In this document: one piece after another, positions 26,552 to 35,409 of the stretch
Position numbering within the stretch: position 1 is the stretch's first letter
How the letters are laid out: every line of letters begins with the position of its first letter
NCBI RefSeq assembly: GCF_029871205.1
Contig: NZ_SSOJ01000069.1
Location: 46,881 to 110,880 of the forward strand
Length of the DNA: 64,000 nucleotides
Reading direction: 5' to 3'
Source: Pseudomonas sp. BN417
Lineage (GTDB): Bacteria; Pseudomonadota; Gammaproteobacteria; Pseudomonadales; Pseudomonadaceae
Notes under the pieces: model-generated
The model's input: the letters and a program-made list of their open reading frames with translations, nothing else
Databases searched by the model: none
What the model was told of the DNA's origin: nothing
Position numbers and translations under genes: made by a program

Positions 26552-27427
26552 ATGTCTTCGACGAACAATGGCCAGCAGCCGCTGGTAAGCGTGATCATCG
26601 CCTCCTACAACCACGCCCCCTATATCGAGGCGAGCATTCTCAGCGTCCTGGCGCAGAGTTACCCGAACATTGAGCTGCTGGTGGTGGACGACGGGTCTCG
26701 TGACGACAGTGTTTCCCGCATCCAGGCACTGCAGGCTATCCATGGTTTCGACTTTCGAAGCCAAGCCAACAAGGGGCTGTCGAGAACCCTCAACGAGACC
26801 ATCGCACGGGCGAAGGGCAGCCTGATCGCGCCATTCGGTTCCGATGACATCATGCTTCCCGGGCGTATTGCCGCGCAGGTCGCCTATATGGCGGACAAGC
26901 CGGAAGTCGGCATCTGTGCGGGAAACATCAGAACCATCGATGCGACGGGCCGGCCCAGCGGCAAGGACCGCGACTTGCCGCAGCGTAGGCTGGATTTCGA
27001 GGACGTGTTCCTCAACCGCAAGACCGGTGCGCCGGCGCCGACGCTGCTGTTTCGCCGCGAGGCCCTGGAGCGGGTCGGAGGCTTCGACCCCGAGGTTCGT
27101 CTCGAGGACCTGATGATCGAGCTCAAGATCACCCGTGCCGGCTACTTTATCGACATCCTTGGTGAGCCGCTGGCGCTGTATCGGGTGCACGAGAGCAACA
27201 CCTACAAGAACTACCGTTTCATGGTCGACAACGTGCTGAAGACCTACGAACGCTTCAGCGACCATCCGGATTACGCGAAGGTCTGCGCGCGTTTCCGCAA
27301 TTCAATGCTGCTCAAGTGCGCTCGCCAGGACAAGGTGCTCGGGCGGGAGCTGCTTGCCGGGCTGCCATGGACTGCCTGGAATCTGAAAACCCTGCGCGGG
27401 CTCTGGCGCCTGCTGTTGCCGGCCTGA
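26552..27427 (+). CDS. Family 2 glycosyltransferase, outer core (WapR position)
   Basis: 291-residue GT2: VSVIIASYNHAPYIEASI at the N-terminus, LLVVDDGSRDDSVSRI (about 45), the DxD-type FGSDDIMLPGRI (about 94) and LYRVHESNTYK in the C-terminal part. It ends the coupled LPS run; downstream the strand switches. In PAO1 the rhamnosyltransferase wapR lies just before waaL, and this gene has the same position and class, but sugar specificity cannot be read from sequence. Codon use is slightly less GC-biased than in waaF-waaP. Confidence 0.82.
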   Translation: MSSTNNGQQPLVSVIIASYNHAPYIEASILSVLAQSYPNIELLVVDDGSRDDSVSRIQALQAIHGFDFRSQANKGLSRTLNETIARAKGSLIAPFGSDDIMLPGRIAAQVAYMADKPEVGICAGNIRTIDATGRPSGKDRDLPQRRLDFEDVFLNRKTGAPAPTLLFRREALERVGGFDPEVRLEDLMIELKITRAGYFIDILGEPLALYRVHESNTYKNYRFMVDNVLKTYERFSDHPDYAKVCARFRNSMLLKCARQDKVLGRELLAGLPWTAWNLKTLRGLWRLLLPA

Positions 27428-27649
27428 CTTCCTGGTCGGCTCATTCCGGCCAAGTCAGAATCAGCTCTTCATTGCGGAGTTCTTCGCCTCAACGCCATTG
27501 GCGGGGTTCCGCAATGCAGGGCAGGCAGGCAATCGCGACTTGACGCGAGTGCCTCCGGCAACTGTCGCACCGTGCCCGTGCCCGTGCCCCTGGCCGTCTC
27601 GGATAGGACGGGGTGTGGCTCGACTGAACCTGGCATCATCTCCGACGAA

Positions 27650-28879
27650 TCAGGTCGCCTCTGGCAACTCCGACGTTCTTTTGCACCTGTCGATCAACTC
27701 GGCTGCAACCATCAGCGTCATGGGAATCCAGATCAGGAACCAGTGCTCCTTGGGACGGGAAAGGAATGAACCTCCCTCGGTCATGCTGGCCGCAAGGCCG
27801 AACACCAGTAGCGCTGACGAGATCATCACCCACGGTTGCCGGCGGTGCTGCCAGGCGAACCGGAATGCGACGGCATACAGCGTCACCCAGAGCACCAGGC
27901 CGATCACGCCGCAGTAGTAGAGCACCGCCAGCCACATGTTGTGCGGGTCGGCCATTGCGTAGGTATGGGCCGATATCCATATTTCCATTGGTGCGTCATA
28001 GCCGTGGCCCAGCCACGGGGCTTCAAGTATCTGCTGCCAGGCTTTTGCCCAGATTTCCGGACGGTAGGACGCACCACGGCTGATAAGGGTGTCGGGATAG
28101 AAGAGCAGAAGCAGTGCACCGGCTAACCCGGCAGTAACCAGGACGACCAGGCTGCGTCTGTTCCAATTCGCTATCGCCAGCCAAAGGAGGCAGGCGCCAA
28201 CGGCGACCAGGGGGGTTCGTGATCCCGTTGCGAGAATTAGCGCGGCCAGGATACCTAGCGAGATCAGTGAGAGCGGATCGAAGGTGTTTTTCTGGAAAAA
28301 CCAGTAAGCCGCCCAGTAGGCCATGAAGAAACCAAAGACATGCGAACTGAGCAGTGGATTGTAAAGAGCGCCATACCCCGCAAATCGGCCTGCCGCCCCC
28401 CCTTGCAGGAAAAGCACGAGAAACGTCGCGCCTGCCAGGGTTGCGATCACGGCACTGACCTTGACGCTGGTCTGCAGTCGTGAGGGGGCCTTCATGGCCA
28501 GCAGTCCTGCGGAAAAGAACAGGAACAGCACGTAGACAGGTCGCTTGCCGAGAGAGCTGAAGGGATCGTCGGTGCTGGACCACAGAAGTGTCGTCAACGT
28601 ATAGGCGCTGAACAGGAGGAAGACGATCACCATTGGCGAGCGGAGCAGCGGCATCAGGAGGCGGGGCGCGCCCAGCAGTGCCAGCAGCGTAGGGACAGCC
28701 AGCAGCGAATAGAAAAGCTTGTGGTAGTACGGTCGATCCCCGATCCAGAACATTCCGGTAAGCAGTGCGATCCAGCCGATGGGCAGGACGATCTTGATCA
28801 GCCAGTCGGAGCCTCGTGCCCTCCATAGGGTTGCTGCTTGGGTGTGAGTCCTTCCACTTTTATTTTGAGGAGCGGTCAT
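27650..28879 (-). CDS. waaL: O-antigen ligase
   Basis: Inner-membrane enzyme that joins undecaprenyl-linked O polysaccharide to the lipid A core in the periplasm. The 409-residue protein has about ten to twelve hydrophobic segments. The large periplasmic loop region shows GSRTPL (about 215), RGASYRPEIWAKAW (about 263), GHGYD and DPHNMWLAVLYYCGVIG (about 308), holding the Arg and His expected in the Wzy_C/WaaL family. It is on the minus strand, facing the glycosyltransferase run, with a four-base overlap with the kinase-like gene upstream. Its DNA is distinctly less GC-rich than flanking genes. Confidence 0.92.
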   Translation of the reverse strand: MTAPQNKSGRTHTQAATLWRARGSDWLIKIVLPIGWIALLTGMFWIGDRPYYHKLFYSLLAVPTLLALLGAPRLLMPLLRSPMVIVFLLFSAYTLTTLLWSSTDDPFSSLGKRPVYVLFLFFSAGLLAMKAPSRLQTSVKVSAVIATLAGATFLVLFLQGGAAGRFAGYGALYNPLLSSHVFGFFMAYWAAYWFFQKNTFDPLSLISLGILAALILATGSRTPLVAVGACLLWLAIANWNRRSLVVLVTAGLAGALLLLFYPDTLISRGASYRPEIWAKAWQQILEAPWLGHGYDAPMEIWISAHTYAMADPHNMWLAVLYYCGVIGLVLWVTLYAVAFRFAWQHRRQPWVMISSALLVFGLAASMTEGGSFLSRPKEHWFLIWIPMTLMVAAELIDRCKRTSELPEAT

Positions 28880-29526
28880 AGAGATTTCAGTTGGTTCACG
28901 AAAGAGGCTTTTGCAGACAGGCCGGTGTCAGCCAGATAGGCCTCGAAGAACGTTTGATTTTCGCCTGTCAGGAGCCAATGGCGATCTTCGGTGTAACGCA
29001 GCAAATGACGAAAATTACGTAGTCGTTTGCCCTTGCCCAAGGGTCCGGCTTGGCCTTTCAGGTCGGCAAAATCGATAAGACCCAGGTTGTCGTCTGGCGT
29101 GAGGATCACGTTCCCAAGGTGTAGCGAGCGGAAGTAGATACCCTGCTCATGGAGCCTGGCGATAAATGAACCCAGGCGCCCCTTGAGTCCGTGATTGAGT
29201 TCCTCGTCCCTCGTTTCGTATAGCTGCCGCAATGTCTTACCGGGCAAGGGCTGATAGTGCACGACATCTCGCGCCAGGGCACCAATCCGGTACACACCGA
29301 GAATGCGCGGGCACGGCACATTACGCGCCTGAAGCAGGATGGCGTTGTCGGCGAATCGCTGGGCATAGGGGTAGAGCGCGGCTGAGGACAGTAGGCGTTT
29401 GCGCCGAAACAGCTTTAGGAAGCTTCCGTCAGTCAGGCGCAGCACCTTCTCCCCGTACCTGTCGCGCTCCAGGACATCTGCGCCTGCACTCAGCTTCAGG
29501 TAAGTGTCGTGATCCAGAGCTTGCAT
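28876..29526 (-). CDS. Kinase-like LPS protein, PA4998 type, catalytic Asp absent
   Basis: 216-residue protein of the InaA/RIO-like kinase superfamily, often labelled toluene tolerance protein in Pseudomonas. The catalytic loop reads YFRSLHLGNVIL (about 132-143): Ser stands where kinases have Asp, while the later Asn and the metal Asp of LIDFADL (about 151) remain. Probably a pseudokinase or an enzyme with altered chemistry. Start ATG 29526 chosen; GTG 29550 is also in frame. The 3' end overlaps waaL by four bases, so the two are co-translated. One sampled 60-base segment at its 3' end is about 43% GC. Confidence 0.8.
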   Translation of the reverse strand: MQALDHDTYLKLSAGADVLERDRYGEKVLRLTDGSFLKLFRRKRLLSSAALYPYAQRFADNAILLQARNVPCPRILGVYRIGALARDVVHYQPLPGKTLRQLYETRDEELNHGLKGRLGSFIARLHEQGIYFRSLHLGNVILTPDDNLGLIDFADLKGQAGPLGKGKRLRNFRHLLRYTEDRHWLLTGENQTFFEAYLADTGLSAKASFVNQLKSL

Positions 29527-29633
29527 ACGGGGGCCTCGAAAAATGACCACGTATCTTACCCCAGCCCTTCAGGTTGAATGGGCAAAATAGACCCTGTGTT
29601 ACACTCGCGCTCTTTTTCGAGCACCCGAGCCCT

Positions 29634-31436
29634 ATGAGTCTCAACGACCAGTCCCGGCCCTCCAGCCTGAAAATCTATCTGCGCCTGCTGGGTTATGTCC
29701 GACCCTACGTCGGCATGTTCATGATCAGCATTCTGGGCTTCATCATCTTCGCCTCCACCCAGCCAATGCTCGGCGGCATCCTCAAGTACTTCGTCGACGG
29801 GCTGACCAACCCGGAGGCTTCGCTGTTCCCCACTGTGCCCTACCTTCGCGACCTGCAACTGCTCCAGGCGGTGCCCCTGCTGATCGTGCTGATCGCTGCC
29901 TGGCAGGGCCTGGGTTCATACCTCGGCAACTACTTCCTGGCCAAGGTGTCGCTGGGGCTGGTGCATGACCTGCGGGTGGCTCTGTTCAACAACCTGCTGG
30001 TGCTGCCCAACCGGTATTTTGACAACCATAACTCCGGACACCTGATTTCCCGGATCACCTTCAACGTCACCATGGTTACCGGCGCCGCTACCGATGCCAT
30101 CAAGGTGGTGATCCGTGAAGGCATGACGGTGATATTTCTGTTTGCCACCCTGCTGTGGATGAATTGGCAGCTCACTCTGGTGATGGTCGCCATATTGCCC
30201 CTGATCGCCCTGATGGTGAGCAGCGCCAGCCGCAAGTTCCGCAAGCAGAGCAAGAAGATCCAGGTAGCCATGGGCGACGTGACCCATGTCGCCTCCGAGA
30301 CCATCCAGGGCTACCGCGTGGTGCGCAGCTTCGGTGGTGAGGCCTACGAGCAGGCGCGTTTCTTCAAGGCCAGCCAGAGTAATACCGAGAAGCAGCTGCG
30401 CATGACCAAGACCTCGGCGGTCTACACCCCCTTGCTGCAGCTGGTGATCTTCTCCGCCATGGCGGTGCTGCTGTTCCTCGTGCTGTACCTGCGTGGCGAC
30501 GCCTCGGCGGGCGATCTGGTTGCCTACATCACCATCGCTGGCCTCTTGCCCAAGCCTATTCGCCAGTTGTCCGAGGTCAGCTCGACTGTGCAAAAAGGGG
30601 TCGCTGGCGCGGAGAGCATCTTCGAGCAGCTGGACGAGGAGCTCGAACTGGACCAGGGTGGCGTTGAGCGTGAGAGCGCGACAGGCCGCCTCGAGGTACG
30701 CAACCTGAGCTTCCAGTACCCCGGCACCGACAAGCCGGTGCTGCAGGGTATCTCCTTCAGCGCCGAGCCGGGCCAGATGGTTGCCCTGGTGGGACGTTCC
30801 GGTAGTGGCAAGTCCACGCTGGCCAACCTGATTCCGCGCTTCTACCACCACGATCAGGGGCAGATCCTGCTGGATGGCGTGGATGTAGAGCAATATCGCC
30901 TGCGTAACCTGCGCCGCCATATCGCCCTGGTGACCCAGCAGGTGACGTTGTTCAACGACTCGGTGGCCAACAACATCGCCTATGGCGACCTGGCAGGTGC
31001 GCCACGGGAAGATGTCGAGAAAGCTGCCGAGGCCGCCTACGCCAAGGAGTTCGTCGACAAGTTGCCGCGAGGCTTCGATACCGAGGTGGGCGAGAACGGT
31101 GTGCTGCTGTCCGGAGGCCAGCGCCAGCGCCTGGCGATTGCCCGGGCCCTGCTGAAGAATGCCCCGGTGCTGGTTCTCGACGAAGCCACTTCGGCCCTCG
31201 ACACCGAATCCGAGCGGCATATCCAGGCGGCATTGGATCGAGTCATGGATGGCCGTACCACCCTGGTCATCGCCCACCGCCTCTCTACCATCGAGAAGGC
31301 GGATCTGATCCTGGTCATGGACCAGGGGCGGATCGTCGAACGTGGCACTCATGCCGAGCTGCTGGCCCTGAACGGCTACTACGCGCGCCTGCATGCGAAC
31401 CAGTTCGCCGAGGAAGCTCACGTGGAGGCGAGCTGA
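29634..31436 (+). CDS. msbA: Lipid A core flippase, ABC exporter
   Basis: Homodimeric ATP-driven flippase that moves core-lipid A across the inner membrane before O-antigen ligation and export. The 600-residue protein has six membrane segments (about 1-330) and an ABC domain with Walker A GRSGSGKST (about 390), signature LSGGQRQR (about 494) and Walker B VLVLDEAT. Start ATG 29634 (MSLNDQSRPSS) fits homologues; the frame extends 20 codons upstream without support. The ribosome site is weak. It is divergent from the waaL pair with a 107-base gap. Confidence 0.96.
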   Translation: MSLNDQSRPSSLKIYLRLLGYVRPYVGMFMISILGFIIFASTQPMLGGILKYFVDGLTNPEASLFPTVPYLRDLQLLQAVPLLIVLIAAWQGLGSYLGNYFLAKVSLGLVHDLRVALFNNLLVLPNRYFDNHNSGHLISRITFNVTMVTGAATDAIKVVIREGMTVIFLFATLLWMNWQLTLVMVAILPLIALMVSSASRKFRKQSKKIQVAMGDVTHVASETIQGYRVVRSFGGEAYEQARFFKASQSNTEKQLRMTKTSAVYTPLLQLVIFSAMAVLLFLVLYLRGDASAGDLVAYITIAGLLPKPIRQLSEVSSTVQKGVAGAESIFEQLDEELELDQGGVERESATGRLEVRNLSFQYPGTDKPVLQGISFSAEPGQMVALVGRSGSGKSTLANLIPRFYHHDQGQILLDGVDVEQYRLRNLRRHIALVTQQVTLFNDSVANNIAYGDLAGAPREDVEKAAEAAYAKEFVDKLPRGFDTEVGENGVLLSGGQRQRLAIARALLKNAPVLVLDEATSALDTESERHIQAALDRVMDGRTTLVIAHRLSTIEKADLILVMDQGRIVERGTHAELLALNGYYARLHANQFAEEAHVEAS

Positions 31437-31499
31437 CGGAGGTCGACGGGACCTGGAGCTTGATGGAAGTGTCGCGCCCCGGTGCGACGGAGAAGGGAT

Positions 31500-32396
31500 T
31501 TGCTCACTAGATTCAGGCTTTATCGGGAACGCGGGTGGGAGCTGCTGGAGGCAGCCTCCTACCGGGAAACCTGGCAACGTTACGGCGGCAGTGTCATCAC
31601 CCATCCGCTGGTCGTCGAGCGCCTTTCGGCACTGGCAGGGATACCGGTGCGCTACCTTGGCCGACGGGTCGACGACCAGCTCGTGGCCGCCATTCCCACC
31701 TGGGGACGCCATCTGGCCCTGTCTCGTCGCGTACTGAAGCGGCGGGGGCAACGCAACCTCTTCGACCTGGGCAATGCCGAGGTCGTACTGCCGGTGGCAC
31801 CGGGCGCCCGTGCCCGGTTGCGCCACCGGGGCGACTACCTGTCCGAACTGAACCTCCGCGGCTGTAGCGGCTTGCGCCAGAAAAAGGAACAACTGGCACT
31901 GGCCCGTGCGCCGGAAGAGTGGTCGAAGAAATTCCGCTACAACCAGCGGCGCGAACAGCGGCTGTTCGAGGAGGCCGGCGGTGTCGTGCTCCCGGTGCAT
32001 GACTTCAGTCCCGGCGAGTTCGCCGCCATCTACACCGAACTGTTCGAGCGTCGCTGGGGCTTCGAGGTCCCGGGCAAGGAGCGTCTGGCCGATGTTTTCG
32101 GCCTGTTGCGCGAGTTTCTCAGCGGCTCCCTGCTGATGATCGAAGGCAGCCCGATCGCCGTTCAGGTTCTGTTCAGGGTCGAATCGCCAGACTGGCTGAG
32201 TTTCGAGTACGTCAATGGTGGCGTCGACCCCGCTTACCAGCACCTCAGTCCAGGCAGCGTCCTCAGTTACATCAATACCCAGGCCGCCTGGGAAGATGCC
32301 CGCTCCCGGGGCAAGGCCCTGCGCTACTCCTTCGGGCGGGCCGATCGCGAATACAAGGATCGTTGGTGCACCAGGGTTGCCGCCTTTCAGGTGTGA
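31500..32396 (+). CDS. mig-14: Mig-14-family protein, antimicrobial peptide resistance
   Basis: 298-residue soluble protein with a GNAT/FemAB-like acetyltransferase fold. Mig-14 is known from Salmonella and P. aeruginosa (PA5003) for resistance to cationic peptides; its chemistry is not settled. Features: KKFRYNQRREQRLFEEAGG (about 145), ELFERRWGFE, and the C-terminal GVDPAYQHLSPGSVL...YSFGRADREYKDRWC. The start is probably TTG 31500, which has GGAGAAGG eight bases ahead; a GTG at 31482 in frame has no ribosome site. It lies 63 bases after msbA and four bases before dnpA. Confidence 0.8.
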   Translation: MLTRFRLYRERGWELLEAASYRETWQRYGGSVITHPLVVERLSALAGIPVRYLGRRVDDQLVAAIPTWGRHLALSRRVLKRRGQRNLFDLGNAEVVLPVAPGARARLRHRGDYLSELNLRGCSGLRQKKEQLALARAPEEWSKKFRYNQRREQRLFEEAGGVVLPVHDFSPGEFAAIYTELFERRWGFEVPGKERLADVFGLLREFLSGSLLMIEGSPIAVQVLFRVESPDWLSFEYVNGGVDPAYQHLSPGSVLSYINTQAAWEDARSRGKALRYSFGRADREYKDRWCTRVAAFQV

Positions 32397-32400
32397 GTGA

Positions 32401-33819
32401 ATGGAAACACGCAAGCAGCAGTTGTTGCGCCGGCACCGGCGCAGCAAGCGTCTGTTCATGGTCGCGGCATTGCTGGTACTGGCGGCCCTCGACTGGTTCG
32501 GCTCCTGGAACAGCCTGCCGGTTCTCCTGGTGCTGGCCTGGATCGCCCATGAGGCCTGGTTTGCCGACCACCTGTTCTATTCCCCGCGAGAGGACTACCG
32601 CTACCGCTTCCCGGAAACGGCCGTCGCGCTGCCGGCGCGGGTCGACGGGCAGCTACTGGGCCTGGATGCGAGCCGGTTGCCGGCCGCTGCCGACACCTTG
32701 ATCCTCGAACTGGAAATCCGCAGCACCTGGCTTGGCCGCTGGCTGGACCCCCACGTCCTGATCCGGGACGGCGAGCCGATCGATCGCCAGGACTTCGAAC
32801 GTGGCGTGCGTGGGCGGCGCTACCTGAACCTGTCGGGCCTGTTGCCGGTGCTGCGCGCGGGGAAGTTGCAGCTGCTCGGCCGGTTCTGTCGCCTCGCGGG
32901 GGAGGCGACCCTCCACGCCTTCAGCAATCCGGATTACGGCATGCGGCGCGTCATGCTCATAGCGCCGCACGCGGATGACGCCGAACTGGCCGCTTTCGGC
33001 CTGTACAGCCGCAGCGCCGAGGCCAGCATAGTCACCCTGACCCAGGGCGAGATCGAGGCGCAGAACTACCGCCGCATGGGCCTGGACAAGGCTGCGGCCG
33101 CGCGCCTCAAGGGCCGGCTGCGCAGCTGGAGCAGCCTGGCGGTACCGCTTTGGGGCGGTGTCCCGGCGACTCGCTGCGTGCAGCTGGGGTACTACTGCAT
33201 GCAGCTGGCTCCCATGGCCGCTGATCCGGCGAAGGCGTTCGGCTCGACGGAGTCGGGCGACTCGGATATCCGCAGCGTTCGTCGCTTCAACCCGCTGGTG
33301 CTACCCGGCGATATCGACGGCGTGCCGAACTGGAACAACCTGGTGGCCGACCTGGCTGCGCTGCTCAGGCGCTTCCGCCCCGAAGTGGTGGTCACGCCGC
33401 ATCCGCAGCTCGACCCCCATCCCGACCATATCCATGCGAGCAAGGCCCTGGACCAGGCCATTGCGGCGAGCGGCTGGCGTCCGGACGTCCAGCTGCTCTA
33501 TGCCAATCACCTGGACGACAACGACCGCTGGCCCATGGGCCCGGCCGGCAATGGCATCGCCCTGCCGCCCTGTATGCAGCCCTTGCCGACCGATGGTTTG
33601 TGGAGTCCCGTGCTGGACGGCGCAGTGCGCCTCGACAAGGCCCAGGCCCTGGCCATGCAGCATGACCTGCAGACGCCTCTGCCGCTGAAGAAGCGCCTGC
33701 GTCGGGCAATCCAATGGGTCCTGGCGGGTAGACGTTGGCCAGAGGTCGGTCAGGACGATTTCTTCCGCAAGGCGGTGCGCCGCCATGAGCTGTTCTGGGT
33801 GCGTACGCAGTCCGATTGA
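32401..33819 (+). CDS. dnpA: PIG-L family de-N-acetylase, DnpA type
   Basis: 472-residue protein with two N-terminal hydrophobic segments (about 18-58), so probably membrane anchored, and a LmbE/PIG-L deacetylase domain. Zinc motifs are APHADDAELAAFG (about 189) and HPQLDPHPDHIHAS (about 335). In P. aeruginosa DnpA (PA5002) is implicated in fluoroquinolone persistence and thought to act on an LPS or surface sugar. It follows mig-14 by four bases and the pair stays together here and in PAO1. Its place between msbA and hldE differs from PAO1. Confidence 0.87.
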   Translation: METRKQQLLRRHRRSKRLFMVAALLVLAALDWFGSWNSLPVLLVLAWIAHEAWFADHLFYSPREDYRYRFPETAVALPARVDGQLLGLDASRLPAAADTLILELEIRSTWLGRWLDPHVLIRDGEPIDRQDFERGVRGRRYLNLSGLLPVLRAGKLQLLGRFCRLAGEATLHAFSNPDYGMRRVMLIAPHADDAELAAFGLYSRSAEASIVTLTQGEIEAQNYRRMGLDKAAAARLKGRLRSWSSLAVPLWGGVPATRCVQLGYYCMQLAPMAADPAKAFGSTESGDSDIRSVRRFNPLVLPGDIDGVPNWNNLVADLAALLRRFRPEVVVTPHPQLDPHPDHIHASKALDQAIAASGWRPDVQLLYANHLDDNDRWPMGPAGNGIALPPCMQPLPTDGLWSPVLDGAVRLDKAQALAMQHDLQTPLPLKKRLRRAIQWVLAGRRWPEVGQDDFFRKAVRRHELFWVRTQSD

Positions 33820-33839
33820 GGGCCTCGGGAGCGCTGAGC

Positions 33840-33853
33840 TGCTATGTTATGAT
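33840..33853 (+). promoter_or_regulatory. Candidate promoter -10 region of hldE
   Basis: TGCTATGTTATGAT contains an extended -10 (TGC-TATGTT) and an overlapping TATGAT, 30-35 bases before the hldE ATG. No convincing -35 is visible. Confidence 0.35.
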
Positions 33854-33882
33854 CCGCGCCGTTTTTGACGTCCGGAGACTCC

Positions 33883-35304
33883 ATGAAGCTGTCCATGCCC
33901 CGATTCGATCAGGCCCCCGTTCTGGTGGTGGGCGACGTCATGCTCGACCGTTACTGGCATGGCGGTACCTCGCGCATTTCCCCCGAGGCGCCGGTACCCG
34001 TGGTCAAGGTCGATCAGATCGAGGACCGCCCCGGCGGCGCGGCCAACGTTGCGCTGAACATCGCCGCCCTGGGTGCGCCGGCCATGCTGGTGGGCATCAC
34101 CGGTATCGACGAGGCGGCAGACAGCCTCACCGACAGCCTCAACGCCGCGGGTGTCAACGTGCACTTCCAGCGTCTGAACCAACAGCCGACCATCGTCAAA
34201 CTGCGGGTCATGAGCCGTCACCAGCAGTTGCTGCGCATGGACTTCGAAGAAGCCTTCGACACCAACGCCGAGGCCCTCGCCGCGGAAGTCGAACGCTTGC
34301 TGCCCCAGGCCAAGGTGCTGGTACTTTCCGATTACGGCAAAGGCGCCCTGAAGAACCACCAGGTGCTGATCCAGGCCGCCCGTCGCAATGGCGTGCCGGT
34401 GCTGGCCGACCCCAAGGGCAGGGACTTCAGCATCTATCGCGGCGCCAGCCTGATCACCCCGAATCTCAGTGAGTTCGAAACCATCGTCGGCCGCTGCCTG
34501 GACGAAGCCGAGCTGGTCGCCAAGGGTGCCGCGCTGATGCAGGAGCTGGAACTGGGCGCGCTGCTGGTAACCCGCGGGGAGCACGGCATGACGCTGCTGC
34601 GCCCCGATCACCACGCCCTTCATCTGCCGGCCCGCGCCCGTGAAGTGTTCGACGTTACCGGCGCTGGCGATACCGTGATCTCCACCCTGGCCGCAGCCCT
34701 GGCCGCGGGCGAGGAACTGCCCCAGGCGGTGGCCCTGGCCAACCTCGCTGCCGGCATCGTGGTTGGCAAGCTGGGTACCGCCGCCATCAGCGCCCCGGAG
34801 CTGCGCCGCGCGGTACAGCGCGAGCAGGGCTCCGAGCGCGGCGTGCTGAGTCTGGACCAGTTGCTGCTGGCCATCGATGACGCCCGAGCCCACGGCGAGA
34901 AGATCGTCTTCACCAACGGCTGCTTCGACATCCTCCATGCTGGCCACGTGACCTACCTGGAACAGGCGCGTGCCCAGGGCGACCGCCTGGTGCTGGCAGT
35001 CAACGACGATGCTTCGGTCAGCCGCCTCAAGGGGCCGGGCCGTCCGATCAACAGCGTCGAGCGTCGCATGGCCGTGCTGGCCGGACTGGGGGCAGTGGAC
35101 TGGGTCGTCAGCTTCGCCGAGGACACCCCCGAGCGCCTGCTCGCCGAGGTCAAACCCGACGTGCTGGTCAAGGGTGGCGACTACGGTATCGACCAAGTGG
35201 TCGGCGCCGACATCGTCCGTGCCTACGGCGGCGAGGTGAAGGTGCTCGGCCTGGTGGAGAACAGCTCCACCACTGCCATCGTCGAGAAGATCCGCAGCAA
35301 GTGA
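33883..35304 (+). CDS. hldE: Bifunctional heptose-7-phosphate kinase / heptose-1-phosphate adenylyltransferase
   Basis: Makes ADP-heptose precursor for the LPS inner core. The 473-residue protein is a fusion: an N-terminal ribokinase-like kinase (about 1-315; substrate motif [11 protein letters not shown], and catalytic DVTGAGDTV at about 258) and a C-terminal nucleotidyltransferase (about 340-473; [17 protein letters not shown]). ATG 33883 ([18 protein letters not shown]) matches homologues and follows CGGAGA. It supplies WaaC and WaaF encoded upstream. Confidence 0.97.
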   Translation: MKLSMPRFDQAPVLVVGDVMLDRYWHGGTSRISPEAPVPVVKVDQIEDRPGGAANVALNIAALGAPAMLVGITGIDEAADSLTDSLNAAGVNVHFQRLNQQPTIVKLRVMSRHQQLLRMDFEEAFDTNAEALAAEVERLLPQAKVLVLSDYGKGALKNHQVLIQAARRNGVPVLADPKGRDFSIYRGASLITPNLSEFETIVGRCLDEAELVAKGAALMQELELGALLVTRGEHGMTLLRPDHHALHLPARAREVFDVTGAGDTVISTLAAALAAGEELPQAVALANLAAGIVVGKLGTAAISAPELRRAVQREQGSERGVLSLDQLLLAIDDARAHGEKIVFTNGCFDILHAGHVTYLEQARAQGDRLVLAVNDDASVSRLKGPGRPINSVERRMAVLAGLGAVDWVVSFAEDTPERLLAEVKPDVLVKGGDYGIDQVVGADIVRAYGGEVKVLGLVENSSTTAIVEKIRSK

Positions 35305-35409
35305 CCCCTGGCCACTGGCAGCTCTGCCAGTCGCCTGCGTCGTCCCGGTCATAGGCGTCCGCGCCGGCGAAGCCCATCATCGTGGCATCCTCATCCTGCA
35401 TGGAGTGCG

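Noticed and set aside
27428..27649. Gene or terminator between the convergent GT2 gene and waaL
   Set aside because: Only a short GTGCCC triple repeat is seen; no coding potential and no stem followed by T-run.
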